Shown here: piece after piece, positions 10,114-19,661 of the stretch
Numbering within the stretch: the first letter of the stretch is position 1
How the letters are laid out: every line of letters begins with the position of its first letter
Assembly: GCA_023091665.1 (NCBI GenBank)
Contig: JALJCQ010000012.1
Location: 1,178,001-1,242,000, forward strand
Length of the DNA: 64,000 bases
Direction of reading: 5' to 3'
Source: Pythium myriotylum
Lineage: Eukaryota > Oomycota > Peronosporomycetes > Pythiales > Pythiaceae
The notes under the pieces: model-generated
Databases searched by the model: none
What the model was told of the DNA's origin: nothing
Seen by the model: the letters and a program-made list of their open reading frames with translations, nothing else
Position numbers and translations under genes: made by a program

Positions 10114-10939
10114 GGTGAGCTCCTCGTGGTCACTCTCGGAATGACGAGAGGTGGTCGTGGAACGAAGCCCGCGTCAAGCTGGATTCATCTGGACGGCCCC
10201 ACCGAGCGTCGCTCCGGACGGAGCCCGTGGAAGGAAAAAGAACAAAAATCTATCTTCTACATGCGGATCATTTTTTGGTTCTTGTGTGTGGTTTTCATGT
10301 TCAGTCCGGAGGAGGAGACGCTCGACTGGACAGAGTTTCAGCCAATCGCGAGGCCGTTTTGGGTGGTTTTCCTTCCGGCGAAAGCTTCCGGAGCGTGCCT
10401 CCGGACGGCGGAACCTGGCCGATCCGGTCACGCGGGTTCGATATTTTTTTTGTTCCACGGAACGTTCTCGCCGGTGACGACACACGATTGGTGTGTTATT
10501 CCATGGGCAGCACTTCACGGCTCGGTCGCATGCGAGTCACGACGCGACTGATTCGGCCACGGCGTCGAGTTGACTGACTGGCGGACGCTCGCGCTCGCCG
10601 TGGAAGATAAACGAGGCGCGCGTCTCGGGGGCCTCTCGCGTCTCTCGCGGTCACGGCGGCGGCCGCTCCGGACGGATTGGACCGTGGAAAGATCTCGAGA
10701 CGCGCGCCAACTGAGCGACCCACGCGCCGCTGGACGCGAAAAGCTTCCATCGCCACTCGCAGCCGCGAGGTTCTTTCGATGGACGATCTTCGTGCAGTGA
10801 GTGGTCTCACCAGAAGATGACAGTCGCGCGAGAAAAGCTCGATGCGATTCCGACACATGTCACAGACAGCTACAGCAAGCCTCCTACACAAATGACTCTG
10901 AGCAAGACGAAGGTGGGACGACCCCTCTCGCTTCCACTG
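10114..10939. promoter_or_regulatory. Upstream region of copy C, with five TCCGGA palindromes
   Basis: No gene recognised. The region serves as promoter/leader of copy C and 3' flank of copy D. TCCGGA occurs five times (10213, 10305, 10387, 10400, 10667), against about 0.2 expected by chance at equal base use. The longer string CGCTCCGGACGGA occurs twice. A 13-bp inverted repeat is listed separately. A regulatory role is inference only. Confidence 0.35.
10615..10708. repeat. 13-bp perfect inverted repeat
   Basis: GGCGCGCGTCTCG at 10615-10627 is matched by its exact reverse complement at 10696-10708, with 68 bases between. It lies about 500 bp upstream of copy C. GC-rich sequence makes chance pairing more likely, so significance is uncertain. 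Confidence 0.5.
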
Positions 10940-13570
10940 CTACGCCATCTCGGCGGCCGCTGCGACGAAGGTGCGCGCGGGTCGAGCGGCAGGTTCTCCG
11001 AACGCAGCGAAGTCGGTCGGCGCGTGGTCGTCCGCCAGCAGTCTCGCCGTGAGCAGGTTCTCAGCCGTAAACACTTTGAACTTGCGACGGAACTTCCGCC
11101 GGGAGGCGCTCGCCGTCGTGATGCGCTGGCCAAGCTGACGACACGAGCACTGCTTCTCCATCAAAACGTGCGAGCTGCGACCCGCAGTAGGCAGACGATC
11201 TCCTTTGGTAGTACCCACGCTTGAAACACTCGCACTGTATGAGCTGCTGCTCACAACATGAGGCAATTGCATTGGTCCTGCCGCCAACACGACTAGGTTT
11301 TCGCCGCGAAAGGTTCGATCGGCTTCATCGGCTTCCATGTCCATCACAACGAGAGGCTGTCGCATAGCGATGTGGTCCTCGTCGAGAAAGAACTGCGAGC
11401 TTGAGTACTCGAAGCAGTTGGAATGCTTAGCATGGTGGAGAAAGTCGCTGTCCATGAGCATATTGCCCAAACGAGTGGCCTCGCTTTGCGAGCTGACAAA
11501 CCCACGATCTCGTAGCTTTTCGATCGCTTGAATCCCCGTGAACCTATTCCATACATCCGAGGTCTTAACTGTCGACACGAGGCGACTTCGGCCATGCATC
11601 TCATCCATGAGTGTGGCTGCAAATGGAGCACAAAGCTCTTCTTGGATTGCTTCAAGTGCAGTCACCACAGCTTGAGACGTTGGTCGACGCCGTGGGTCGC
11701 CATGCCAAGCACACTGGATGAGCTCTTGTAAACTCGGAAGTAGTTCATGGCTAATTGGCGGGCGCTCTCCACCGTGGATGCGGTGTACAAGGTCGCGATC
11801 TGGTGTCACTTCGAAGAAATGGCGTGACTCGGGATGCACAACTTCCCACATTATCATCGCCAGCGAGTAGACGTCAGCCGCCTCCCCGTACCTAGCGCTT
11901 CCTTCGTAGTTGCTATCGATAATCTCCGGCGCATCGTACCACGATCGGGGTAGAGACGCTTCTCTGGCTTTGCGTCCAGCTACTTGAGCTATTGATTCCC
12001 GTGCGGAGCGCGTTTTAAATCCCTGACGAACTGAAAAGGTTCGCGATGTGCCGAAGTCCGTGAGTTTGACGCTACCTTCATCACTGACGGAGAAGCTTCT
12101 TGGCTTAATATCTCGGTGCACGAAGGGTGGGGAGAAACTATGCATGTAGGCGATGGCACGCGCAGCATCAATGAGGTAACCGATGTTAATCAGATTCTGC
12201 TGACGATATAACCGCGTTTTATATCCTCGGCGAACAAACGCGGCCTGGGCATCGATGATGTTCTGTAATGATCCTTGGCAAAGTTCTGTCACTAAGCAGA
12301 TATTCGGAGGGCACACACACAGACCGTGGAACTTAGCAATATTTGGATGCACAAGTGAGCCACACAATGCCGCCTCGTGCGAGTATTCAGCAACGGTGTC
12401 TTCCGTCAGGTTGGTCGGCATATAGATCTTCACTGCCACGGGCACCTTCTTGGGATGGAGATACCCTTCGTAGATTGTGGAAGATCCATTGGCGTTTGAT
12501 CCAGCGATAGATCCTCGTAGTTCTAAACGCACAAAGTCGATGATGAATTTGCGATGCATCTCGATGAGAACGTGGAACCCTTGGGAGGAGACACGTTCGT
12601 CGACCTTACCCTTCGTGCGACGAAACATTTCTTGAAGTTCGACGGCGCGTTTACCAATTCCCCGCCAATGTTCGGTATCGGCGCGAAGGAGCCACCAAAC
12701 AACGACGGGCAAGAACATAGCATATACCGCGATAACCCAACCGATAGCCTTGGATGCGTCAAGCAAATTGTGATGAAAGGTGATCGCCATGGCGAGGATC
12801 AATAGTGTCATCAGGATAATATAAAAGCAACTCAGCCGAAAGGTCCTCGTACTGGCACGTGCAGGTGGGAAGACCAAGTACACAGTCATGATGACCGCTA
12901 GCAGGATTCTCATACTGGCCAAGACCCAGAAACATGTCCTTGCGTTCTCAGACGTCTGGATCTCGTTGAGGAGAATTACCACTGGGACGGTGTACGATGA
13001 TAGAGCGATAGCGAGGAAGGTTGCACGAATAAGCGCACGAACCGAGAGGCTTGGTTGGAGCATAAAAATGGGGACGAGTAGAGGGTTGAACATCTTGAGG
13101 GCGACAATAATCTCGATTGTGAGCTTGTTCTTGTGCGCGAGAACTTCTGTTGACACGAGTAAAATCCCATAAATCCCGGTGAAGAGTGCATTTGTAACAA
13201 CCAGTAGCCACAAGAGGGGTTCAAAGGCTGGGAGAACAATCTTTCGTGCGGCTTGAGCATCTCCCGACAGGGAAAGTTCTCGGTATCGGCGAACTCGGAC
13301 GACTAGGTAGCCACCGAGAATGATCATTAGCAGCCACGCAAATAGCAAGCATAATGAAAGATTTCGTGACGATGAACTGAGCTCGTCCAGAATCGAGTTG
13401 ATGATTGCTAGTTGCGCCTGATAAATCTGGTCAGGTGACATTGACGGCGGGAAGGCAGAACCATCGAGAATAGCAGTTAGCCGAGCATCATACGGTGGAT
13501 CAAAAATGGGCGGCTCGGGTAATGCTGGCAGTGGCGGGTGCGAGGTGTGATTTGTGGCGTTGCTTATCAT
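10940..13570 (-). CDS. 7TM receptor-TKL kinase-DEP protein (copy D)
   Basis: 876 aa, single exon, third in the minus-strand tandem B-C-D. It is most like copy A: same short ectodomain with PEPPIFDPPYDARL and a MSPDQIYQAQL stretch. Seven hydrophobic segments begin near residue 68. The kinase has VAVK, HRD at 485-487, Lys489 and DFG (in LTDFGTSR), but Ser492 replaces the catalytic-loop Asn (HRDIKPRS), and the following residues (FSV) differ from the FLV of the other copies. The APE region reads WYDAPEII. A DEP domain is followed by a CSCRQLGQR tail and ENLLTARLL. Third codon positions are visibly less GC-rich than in B and C, suggesting weaker codon selection or lower expression. Confidence 0.88.
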   Translation of the reverse strand: MISNATNHTSHPPLPALPEPPIFDPPYDARLTAILDGSAFPPSMSPDQIYQAQLAIINSILDELSSSSRNLSLCLLFAWLLMIILGGYLVVRVRRYRELSLSGDAQAARKIVLPAFEPLLWLLVVTNALFTGIYGILLVSTEVLAHKNKLTIEIIVALKMFNPLLVPIFMLQPSLSVRALIRATFLAIALSSYTVPVVILLNEIQTSENARTCFWVLASMRILLAVIMTVYLVFPPARASTRTFRLSCFYIILMTLLILAMAITFHHNLLDASKAIGWVIAVYAMFLPVVVWWLLRADTEHWRGIGKRAVELQEMFRRTKGKVDERVSSQGFHVLIEMHRKFIIDFVRLELRGSIAGSNANGSSTIYEGYLHPKKVPVAVKIYMPTNLTEDTVAEYSHEAALCGSLVHPNIAKFHGLCVCPPNICLVTELCQGSLQNIIDAQAAFVRRGYKTRLYRQQNLINIGYLIDAARAIAYMHSFSPPFVHRDIKPRSFSVSDEGSVKLTDFGTSRTFSVRQGFKTRSARESIAQVAGRKAREASLPRSWYDAPEIIDSNYEGSARYGEAADVYSLAMIMWEVVHPESRHFFEVTPDRDLVHRIHGGERPPISHELLPSLQELIQCAWHGDPRRRPTSQAVVTALEAIQEELCAPFAATLMDEMHGRSRLVSTVKTSDVWNRFTGIQAIEKLRDRGFVSSQSEATRLGNMLMDSDFLHHAKHSNCFEYSSSQFFLDEDHIAMRQPLVVMDMEADEADRTFRGENLVVLAAGPMQLPHVVSSSSYSASVSSVGTTKGDRLPTAGRSSHVLMEKQCSCRQLGQRITTASASRRKFRRKFKVFTAENLLTARLLADDHAPTDFAAFGEPAARPARTFVAAAAEMA

Positions 13571-14720
13571 CGCAAGGAGATCAGGATAGACACGTTGTCA
13601 CTTTTTTGTAAATGGAGGTGTCGGGCGACGTGACTCGGGTGTGTTGGTTTCGTTGGCATTGTTCCCCACCATGACTGTCTACTTCTAGTTCGGCTAAAGT
13701 AAGTTTTGTGGAAGAAAGGAACGCCGCAAGAATGTGCAGTGGGGTTCAGGTAGAGGCTTGCACTGGAATGGTTGAAGCGGCAGTGCTGCTCGTCATCAGC
13801 CGGAATTTCTCAGGCTTCTCAACAGCTTGCGAGCGATCAACTCGATTGGTCATCATGTGGTGAGGTCCCTCCATTCGTGACCGAGTCAACAACCCCAATC
13901 AACGTCGTATACCAGATCGTTGGCTAGGGGCTCATGACGCTATTGTTATGCGTGATAAAACAATTCTTCCACGCTTCGAATGGTGACGACTAGTCATTGA
14001 TACCGGTGGCAGGCAATCTTTTGTGCTCTCAAATGCCCGTTCGTGCTCGACAATCTTTCCCTCCACCTGCCGGACTCCTAGTTGGTGGGCTTTTACGGTT
14101 GCAACTTCGCGAACCTCGCTCTCCTTTCCTTCCACATGCTTGCCCCTTCAGAACTTCAAAAGAGATGCAGGTCTATGCAATGCATTTAGCGACTGTCCTC
14201 CACGTGATCCGCATTCGAATTGATGAGTTGTGTGAAATTCGATCCTTCCACACCATGCTTCTCCATTACGAGTCGTCACTCCCCTACCCTCGTTTGCTTA
14301 TTTGGTATCCAAAACCTCAGCAATAGTGAGGGGAAGCTTCAGTAGACCTACAGCTTATACCTGAAGTACTTCGTCGCAGCAAAGATAATGAGTGGGTGAG
14401 GTGCAATAAGCTCGTCCTTTGATCGGATAACTCTATCCGATATGCTGATTTTCAAGTAATCGTAATTTGGCGGCAGCGTAAGCACGTACCACGACAACGA
14501 TTAGCTGGCGAAGCTTTTATTTACGACGAGCCAGCCGCTCACTCTTTTCATTGTCCAAACTCTGAATCTCGGCCAAGTGATCAGATGGTGAGTAAACGAT
14601 CCACAGCACTTTGCTTTGCCATCCACGCCTTCTTCTTGGCTTCCTACGTCAGCAAAACAACTATAGACTCGATAGTTGCCGACTCATGGTCTTCTATTGC
14701 TTTTGAGTCTGTGATGGATC
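13571..14720. other. Intergenic region between copy D and the HA-repeat gene
   Basis: 1150 bp without a convincing gene. It carries the promoter of copy D at its left end and the 3' flank of the HA-repeat gene at its right end. A 109-codon open frame at 13997-14326 (+) has no family resemblance or good start context. One short hairpin is listed separately. No tRNA-like T-arm was found. Confidence 0.5.
14422..14441. repeat. Small hairpin (8-bp stem)
   Basis: ATCGGATA at 14422-14429 pairs with TATCCGAT at 14434-14441 across a 4-base loop. It lies about 280 bp downstream of the HA-repeat gene stop. It may be chance, and its function is unknown. Confidence 0.35.
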
Positions 14721-16406
14721 TTAGATTACACCGAGCTTCTTGAGCTCACGCTCCTTCACAGGATCGTGGACGTAAGTGTCGCCATTCTTCATATGCCACA
14801 ATGCGCCGCCTAGGTTGACACCCCAAGACTTTTCTGGATACGCGGCATCATGAGGGACATGGAACTTGGTACTCATCCCCTTGCAAGTTCCGTGGATCTG
14901 AGCGTACGCGCGAAATGCAGGCAGCAAGACTTGATTCCATCTTTCGTCATTAAATCTCCAAACAAAACCGAGGTCCTCCAGTTCGGCACGAAGCGACTTT
15001 GGCAAGTCGATCTGACCAGCGCGCACTCGGGTAATCCAGTGGCCTAAGCGGAAGCCACGGGCCTGCTGGGGCCACGGTCCACCCTGCTCGGGGACGACAA
15101 AATCTGTGCTAATGAGAAGGTCAGTGTGGATCTTGAGGTATGCCTTCATCGCCGGCAGCACAATCCTTCGAGTAGTGACCTCAACGCGATCGGCCGAGTT
15201 CCACACAAATCCAATTCGATCTAGCTCCTCTCGACTTCGTCGCACTTGGTCTTCGTAGATCCCCTGGTGCCTAATACTCTTGACAGTATGACCGAGCCGC
15301 CAGCCGTAAGCACTTTCGGGCCATGGATCTTCGGCAGGGACAACAAAGTCTTGAGGAACATCGCAGTGGCCATGGACGTGGGCGAAGACTTCGAGTGATG
15401 GGAAGATAGTGAAGTTCCACAGACTCTCGGAAAGGTCGAACGAAAAACCCAGGGCATCCAATTCCGACTTGGACTCTTCCACATAGTCAGCGTATTTGCC
15501 AGAGCGGACCATGTACACGTGTCGCCCGAGTCTGTATCCCCGCATGTGGACAGGCCACGGATTGGATTCGTCGTCCTCTGTGGGAATCTCGAACGCCAGC
15601 GGGACATCGACGTGGCCATGGATCTCGCGGTAAAGCCTTAGACCAGGCAGGAAAAACTGATGCCATTTCGCGTCGCGCACGCTCCAAATGAAGCCGATTG
15701 AATCGAGAGTAGCGACATCTTCGTCGTCGAGAAAGCTCTTGTCGCGCCGCAGCTTTGCGACCTGGAGACCCAGCGGGAAACCCCATGTCTCCCGCGGCCA
15801 CTTTGACTCGTCGCCTGCCGGGACCACAAACTTTTGCGGCACAAACAAGTCTCCTTCGATCGCTGCAAAGCTCTTGAGTGCTGGGACAAACACATTGTTG
15901 AACGTGAACTGTCGCCACGAAAAGACCGGAAACCCGAGCTGCTCCAAAGCAGCGAGGTACTCGTCGCTGCCCTTGGGCTGCTTCCCATTGGCCACCGCCT
16001 GCATGAGTTTGTGGGTCTTCATTCCAAGCGCGACGCCGCGCAACTCGCTCGGCCACGCTGTCGAACGCGGGACCTCGTAGCTGATGGGCACGGCAAAATG
16101 GCCTTCTCGCTCGTAGAACAGTCGGAGCGCCTGGACGAGCAGTCCCAGCTCCTTCTGGCGCTTGGACTTTGGGCGCGATGTCGCCGAAGGCTTGCGGCGG
16201 CGTCCTGTAGACGACGTCGTGGGACGATCCGAGGCGTTGGCGCTGAACCAGCGCGACTCCATCGCAAGTGACGGGCGCTGTAGTGCTCGTGAGGAAACCA
16301 GAGAGGCGCGAGTCAGCAGCGGAGTCGCTGCGCTACACACGTGCGGCAGTTGCGTCGCTGCCGCGGCGCGCAGAGCCGAGCGGCCGGCGAGTAAACATCG
16401 GCGCAT
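14721..16406 (-). CDS. Helicase-associated (HA) domain repeat protein, probably mitochondrial
   Basis: 561 aa, single exon. After an Arg/Ala/Ser-rich N-terminus without acidic residues (about 1-55), which resembles a mitochondrial presequence, the protein holds about six tandem copies of an 80-residue unit. Each copy has the HA-domain pattern: W..F..PA...Y...G...VP..FVVP...WP....G..LG......R, ending in L..LGF.W. HA domains are known at the C-termini of some bacterial helicases; here there is no helicase core. A nucleic-acid-binding role in mitochondria is inference. Start taken at ATG 16406; the frame is open to 16466 without an earlier ATG. Divergent from the WRNIP1 gene. Confidence 0.85.
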   Translation of the reverse strand: MRRCLLAGRSALRAAAATQLPHVCSAATPLLTRASLVSSRALQRPSLAMESRWFSANASDRPTTSSTGRRRKPSATSRPKSKRQKELGLLVQALRLFYEREGHFAVPISYEVPRSTAWPSELRGVALGMKTHKLMQAVANGKQPKGSDEYLAALEQLGFPVFSWRQFTFNNVFVPALKSFAAIEGDLFVPQKFVVPAGDESKWPRETWGFPLGLQVAKLRRDKSFLDDEDVATLDSIGFIWSVRDAKWHQFFLPGLRLYREIHGHVDVPLAFEIPTEDDESNPWPVHMRGYRLGRHVYMVRSGKYADYVEESKSELDALGFSFDLSESLWNFTIFPSLEVFAHVHGHCDVPQDFVVPAEDPWPESAYGWRLGHTVKSIRHQGIYEDQVRRSREELDRIGFVWNSADRVEVTTRRIVLPAMKAYLKIHTDLLISTDFVVPEQGGPWPQQARGFRLGHWITRVRAGQIDLPKSLRAELEDLGFVWRFNDERWNQVLLPAFRAYAQIHGTCKGMSTKFHVPHDAAYPEKSWGVNLGGALWHMKNGDTYVHDPVKERELKKLGVI

Positions 16407-16507
16407 TGTCGGGCTGTTTCGTGCTTCCTTGCTTGAGCTTTCGCTGGAGGGGAGTCGAGGTCGCAATATGGATATCCACGATTGGGTATTAATCTAAATA
16501 CTTTCCG
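16407..16507. promoter_or_regulatory. Short divergent promoter, HA-repeat gene / WRNIP1
   Basis: The start codons of the two divergent genes are only about 100 bp apart, so the promoters must overlap. No specific core element could be assigned. Confidence 0.5.
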
Positions 16508-18133
16508 ATGATTGATCAAAATGATGTCATCACAATGGCGGACGGCAATCCCGAGCTTCCCGCCACCATGAGCTCCTCATCGGCGGCGTGTCCGATCTGC
16601 TCGCGCCACTTCCGCACCGAGAACCTCGCGCTGCACGTCGAGTCGTGTCTCCAGCGCAGCGCGTCCACCGAGAAGAAGCGCCGGCGCGAGGAGAGCGGAT
16701 TCTTCTCAGGCGGCGACAGAGCGAGTCCGCGTCCACCCGAGAGAGGAGCCACGGAGCTGCCCAACGGATCCCGAGCGGTTGCTCCGTCGCCATCACCGTC
16801 AACGGCCCATGGTCAAAGCAAAGAAGACACGGGCGCGCGCAGGAGAACCGTGAACGAGAACGCGCCGCTCGCGGAACGGCTGCGACCTGCCACGCTGGAT
16901 GAGTTCGTCGGCCAAGAGGAACTCGTCGGACCCGGCAAGCTGCTCTCGACGTTGATCCAGTCGGATCGCGTGCCGAACATGATCCTGTGGGGGCCGCCCG
17001 GATGCGGGAAGACGACTCTAGCGACCATCATCTCACGACGCACCGGGTCCAAATTCATCGTGCTCTCCGGAGCGACGTCCAACATGGCCGACATGAAAGA
17101 AGCCATTGAGAAGGCACGCGGCGAGCGGAAAATGTTCCGACGGCACACGATCGTCTTCGTCGACGAGATCCATCGGTTCAAGAAGAATGTTCAGGACTTT
17201 TTCCTACCGCCCGTGGAAGACGGTACCATCACGCTGATCGGAGCCACGACCGAGAACCCGTCGTTCGAGATCAACAACGCTCTGCTCAGTCGGTGTCGAG
17301 TGTACACGCTGCAAAAGCACTCGCTCGAATCCATCCGCAGCATTCTCGATCGAGCAATCGCCTCTCAGAATGAGCGCTCGCTTGTCACGACCACCGTCAA
17401 TGGGTCGGCAGTCAGGCGCCTGGAGGCTGAAGACGCCGCGCTCGAGTACCTCGCGAACCAGTGCGGCGGAGATGCTCGAGTAGCAATCAACTGCCTCGAA
17501 ATGGCTGTGCAGACCGCCGAGAGTGTGGATGAGAATGGCGTGTTGACCATCTCGAGCGACCACGTGAAGCACTGCTTCGCCAACCGCCAGACGCTCTTCT
17601 ACGACCGCAACGCCGACTTCCACTACGACATGATCAGCGCTTTCCACAAGTCTATTCGCGGCAGCGACGACAACGCAGCTCTCTACTGGCTGGCTCGCAT
17701 GCTCGAGGGCGGGGAGAACCCTTTGTTCGTCGCGAGACGAATGATCCGCATCGCATCTGAAGACGTGGGGCTTGGGGCCCCGCATTTGATAGAGCAGGCC
17801 GTCGCCGCCTACCAAGCCGCCCACTTCATCGGCATGCCCGAGTGCGACGTCGTACTGGCCCAGTGCGCGACACTTTTGGCGAGAGCGCCCAAGTCGGTGG
17901 AAGTGTACAAGACCTACAAGCGCGTGAAGCAGACGATCCGCGAGTGGGACCAAGGCGCGCAGCCCGACGTACCGCTGCATCTGCGGAACGCGCCGACCAG
18001 GCCCATGCAGAATCTGGGCTACGGCAAGGGCTACCTCTACAATCCCGACTACACCGAGGAAGAGACCAAAGACCAGACCTACTTGCCCACAGAGCTCGTC
18101 GGGACCAACTTTTTCGCAGAGAGCGACGCGTGA
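16508..18133 (+). CDS. WRNIP1: WRNIP1/MGS1/RarA-type AAA+ ATPase
   Basis: 541 aa, single exon. The family acts at stalled replication forks as clamp-loader-like AAA+ ATPases. A RAD18-type UBZ zinc finger is visible (Cys28, Cys31, His43, Cys47; spacing C-x2-C-x11-H-x3-C). The core opens with PLAERLRPATLDEFVGQ, then Walker A GPPGCGKTT (about 161-169) and Walker B VFVDEIHRF (about 215). The family signatures GATTENPSFEIN and FYDRNADFHYDMISAFHKSIRG are also present, the latter in the oligomerisation region. The length fits the family. In-frame ATGs at 16535 and 16568 also have good context (the latter GCCACCATGA), so the true start may be later. Nuclear location is expected from the family. Confidence 0.93.
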   Translation: MIDQNDVITMADGNPELPATMSSSSAACPICSRHFRTENLALHVESCLQRSASTEKKRRREESGFFSGGDRASPRPPERGATELPNGSRAVAPSPSPSTAHGQSKEDTGARRRTVNENAPLAERLRPATLDEFVGQEELVGPGKLLSTLIQSDRVPNMILWGPPGCGKTTLATIISRRTGSKFIVLSGATSNMADMKEAIEKARGERKMFRRHTIVFVDEIHRFKKNVQDFFLPPVEDGTITLIGATTENPSFEINNALLSRCRVYTLQKHSLESIRSILDRAIASQNERSLVTTTVNGSAVRRLEAEDAALEYLANQCGGDARVAINCLEMAVQTAESVDENGVLTISSDHVKHCFANRQTLFYDRNADFHYDMISAFHKSIRGSDDNAALYWLARMLEGGENPLFVARRMIRIASEDVGLGAPHLIEQAVAAYQAAHFIGMPECDVVLAQCATLLARAPKSVEVYKTYKRVKQTIREWDQGAQPDVPLHLRNAPTRPMQNLGYGKGYLYNPDYTEEETKDQTYLPTELVGTNFFAESDA

Positions 18134-18219
18134 AACTATGTATGCAAAGCACAAAATTGGATTTCGTTACGGATTCACTTGGCTCAGAGAGCACACCAGG
18201 GTGGAGGCGGCAGAGATGT

Positions 18220-19275
18220 CTAGTTCATGGCGACGGCAGTGGCGACGACGAAGGCAGCGAGGGTGACGGCGATCGAGCCGTGGCCGGGCGCCGCGCCGTT
18301 GCCCTCGGCCGTGCCGACCGTCGTGCCGTTGCCGCTCGAAGAGCCTGAGGTCTTGCTCGTGCTCGTGCTCTTGGTCGTGTTGACCTTGGGCTTGACCTTC
18401 TGGTCGCAGTGGTCGCCGAGGAAGCCTTCGTTGCAGATGCACTTTTTGTTGGTGCAGACTCCGCTGCCGCTGCAGGCGTCCGAGGACGAGGCGTCGCAGT
18501 CGGCGCACTGGTTGCCCGTGGTGCCGGCCGGGCACTCGCACGACTGGGTCTCGAGGTTGCAGATGCCGGCCGAGCACTGGCCGGGCAGCGCGCACTTGTT
18601 CGAGTCCTGGACGTCGCAGAAGTCGCCGCTGTAGCCCACGTTGCAGCGGCACTCGTACTTGAGCGAGCCCGAGTTCTTGGGGAGACAGGTGCCATGTCCG
18701 CCGCAGAGCAGCGTGGCGGCCTTGGTGGCGTTGGTGTCGAGGCAGGCTTCGATGACCGTGGCGGCCGTGTCGAGCGTCTTGGCGAGCTTGCCGGCGTCCT
18801 CGGCGTCCGTGAAGCCGAGCTTGCGCGCGTTGATGTCGACGTCGACGCAGCCGTAGATGACCGAGAGCGGGTTGTCGTCGTTGTCCTTGGCGCCGGGCAC
18901 GCAGACGACCTCGCCCTTGACGCTCTCGCCCGTGGGGTCCTTGGCGCACTTTTTCGCGGGCTTGTACGTGCAGACGCTGCTGATGAGCTTGTAGGGCTCG
19001 GTCCAGGCCGAGAACGTGGGGCAGAGCCCCGGGAACTGGCCCGAGCACACGTCCGTGTCCTGCTTCTTGGGCACGCACTGCTTGACGTCCTCGGCGCCGG
19101 CGCGCGTGGTCTGGAGCGCCACGCACTCGTAGTTGGCCACCTTGCAGTCCTCGGGCTTGGTGCAGAAGCCCGGCTGCGACTTGGGGCTCGTCGACTTGAC
19201 CTTGCCGGGCGAGTAGGCGTCCACGGCCAGCAGCGCCGCGACGGCCACGAGCAGGAGCGAGCGCGGCGCGTGCAT
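18220..19275 (-). CDS. GPI-anchored EGF-like cell-surface protein
   Basis: 351 aa, single exon. Signal peptide at about 1-21 (MHAPRSLLLVAVAALLAVDA). A cysteine-rich N-terminal half is followed by three EGF-like modules (about 195-310) with C.GHGTC, GYSGDFC and GFLGDHC patterns. A Ser/Thr-rich stalk with NTT and NGT sites then leads to a hydrophobic C-terminus (GSIAVTLAAFVVATAVAMN) typical of a GPI signal. Likely secreted and wall- or membrane-attached; the ligand is unknown. The open frame continues upstream to 19851 without the signal peptide, so ATG 19275 is preferred. Confidence 0.85.
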   Translation of the reverse strand: MHAPRSLLLVAVAALLAVDAYSPGKVKSTSPKSQPGFCTKPEDCKVANYECVALQTTRAGAEDVKQCVPKKQDTDVCSGQFPGLCPTFSAWTEPYKLISSVCTYKPAKKCAKDPTGESVKGEVVCVPGAKDNDDNPLSVIYGCVDVDINARKLGFTDAEDAGKLAKTLDTAATVIEACLDTNATKAATLLCGGHGTCLPKNSGSLKYECRCNVGYSGDFCDVQDSNKCALPGQCSAGICNLETQSCECPAGTTGNQCADCDASSSDACSGSGVCTNKKCICNEGFLGDHCDQKVKPKVNTTKSTSTSKTSGSSSGNGTTVGTAEGNGAAPGHGSIAVTLAAFVVATAVAMN

Positions 19276-19661
19276 TTCGTTCCACGCGGCAAGAACCGTT
19301 CTGCCGGCGAGCCGGTGGGCGGCGGCGCGCTTGGAGCGACCCGCGACAGCTGGAGAGCAGACAAGGGGCGGCGTCGTCGCGTCGGCGCGGTCCCTCGCCG
19401 TCGACGCCGCGACGCGCGACGCTTCGCGCCAAAAGATCGAGGTTCTGGATCCTATCCACACGACCAGCCGGCGGACTGACGTCAGGCATGAAAGTGTTAT
19501 CTCAGTTGCTTGACGACCACATCCGCCTCGTGTACTGACGTTAACCCGCTGACAACCCGACGAAACCCCTACCCGCGCTCTTTTTTCATGACTGGATGAA
19601 TATCCCTCTTTACTCGCCGGTTGCTCGATGAGGGGGGAAAGGGGCGATCTCTGAAATGGCT
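19276..19661. other. Intergenic region, EGF-protein promoter and DXO 3' flank
   Basis: No gene seen. It contains the leader and promoter of the EGF protein gene on the minus strand. Long open frames crossing it on both strands are continuations of GC-rich shadow frames. Confidence 0.5.

Noticed and set aside
7726..10551. 941-codon open frame on the plus strand opposite kinase copy C
   Set aside because: It has no domain and is rich in Arg, Asp, Glu, His and Val repeats, as expected for the antisense of a GC-third-position gene. Kinase C on the other strand has full conserved domains.
13997..14326. 109-codon plus-strand open frame
   Set aside because: No family resemblance, poor start context and AT-rich composition unlike neighbouring genes.
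18167..19489. Long open frames in other frames and on the opposite strand of the EGF protein gene
   Set aside because: Arg/Ser/Ala-rich low-complexity translations without family features. The 18220-19275 frame has a signal peptide, EGF modules and GPI tail.
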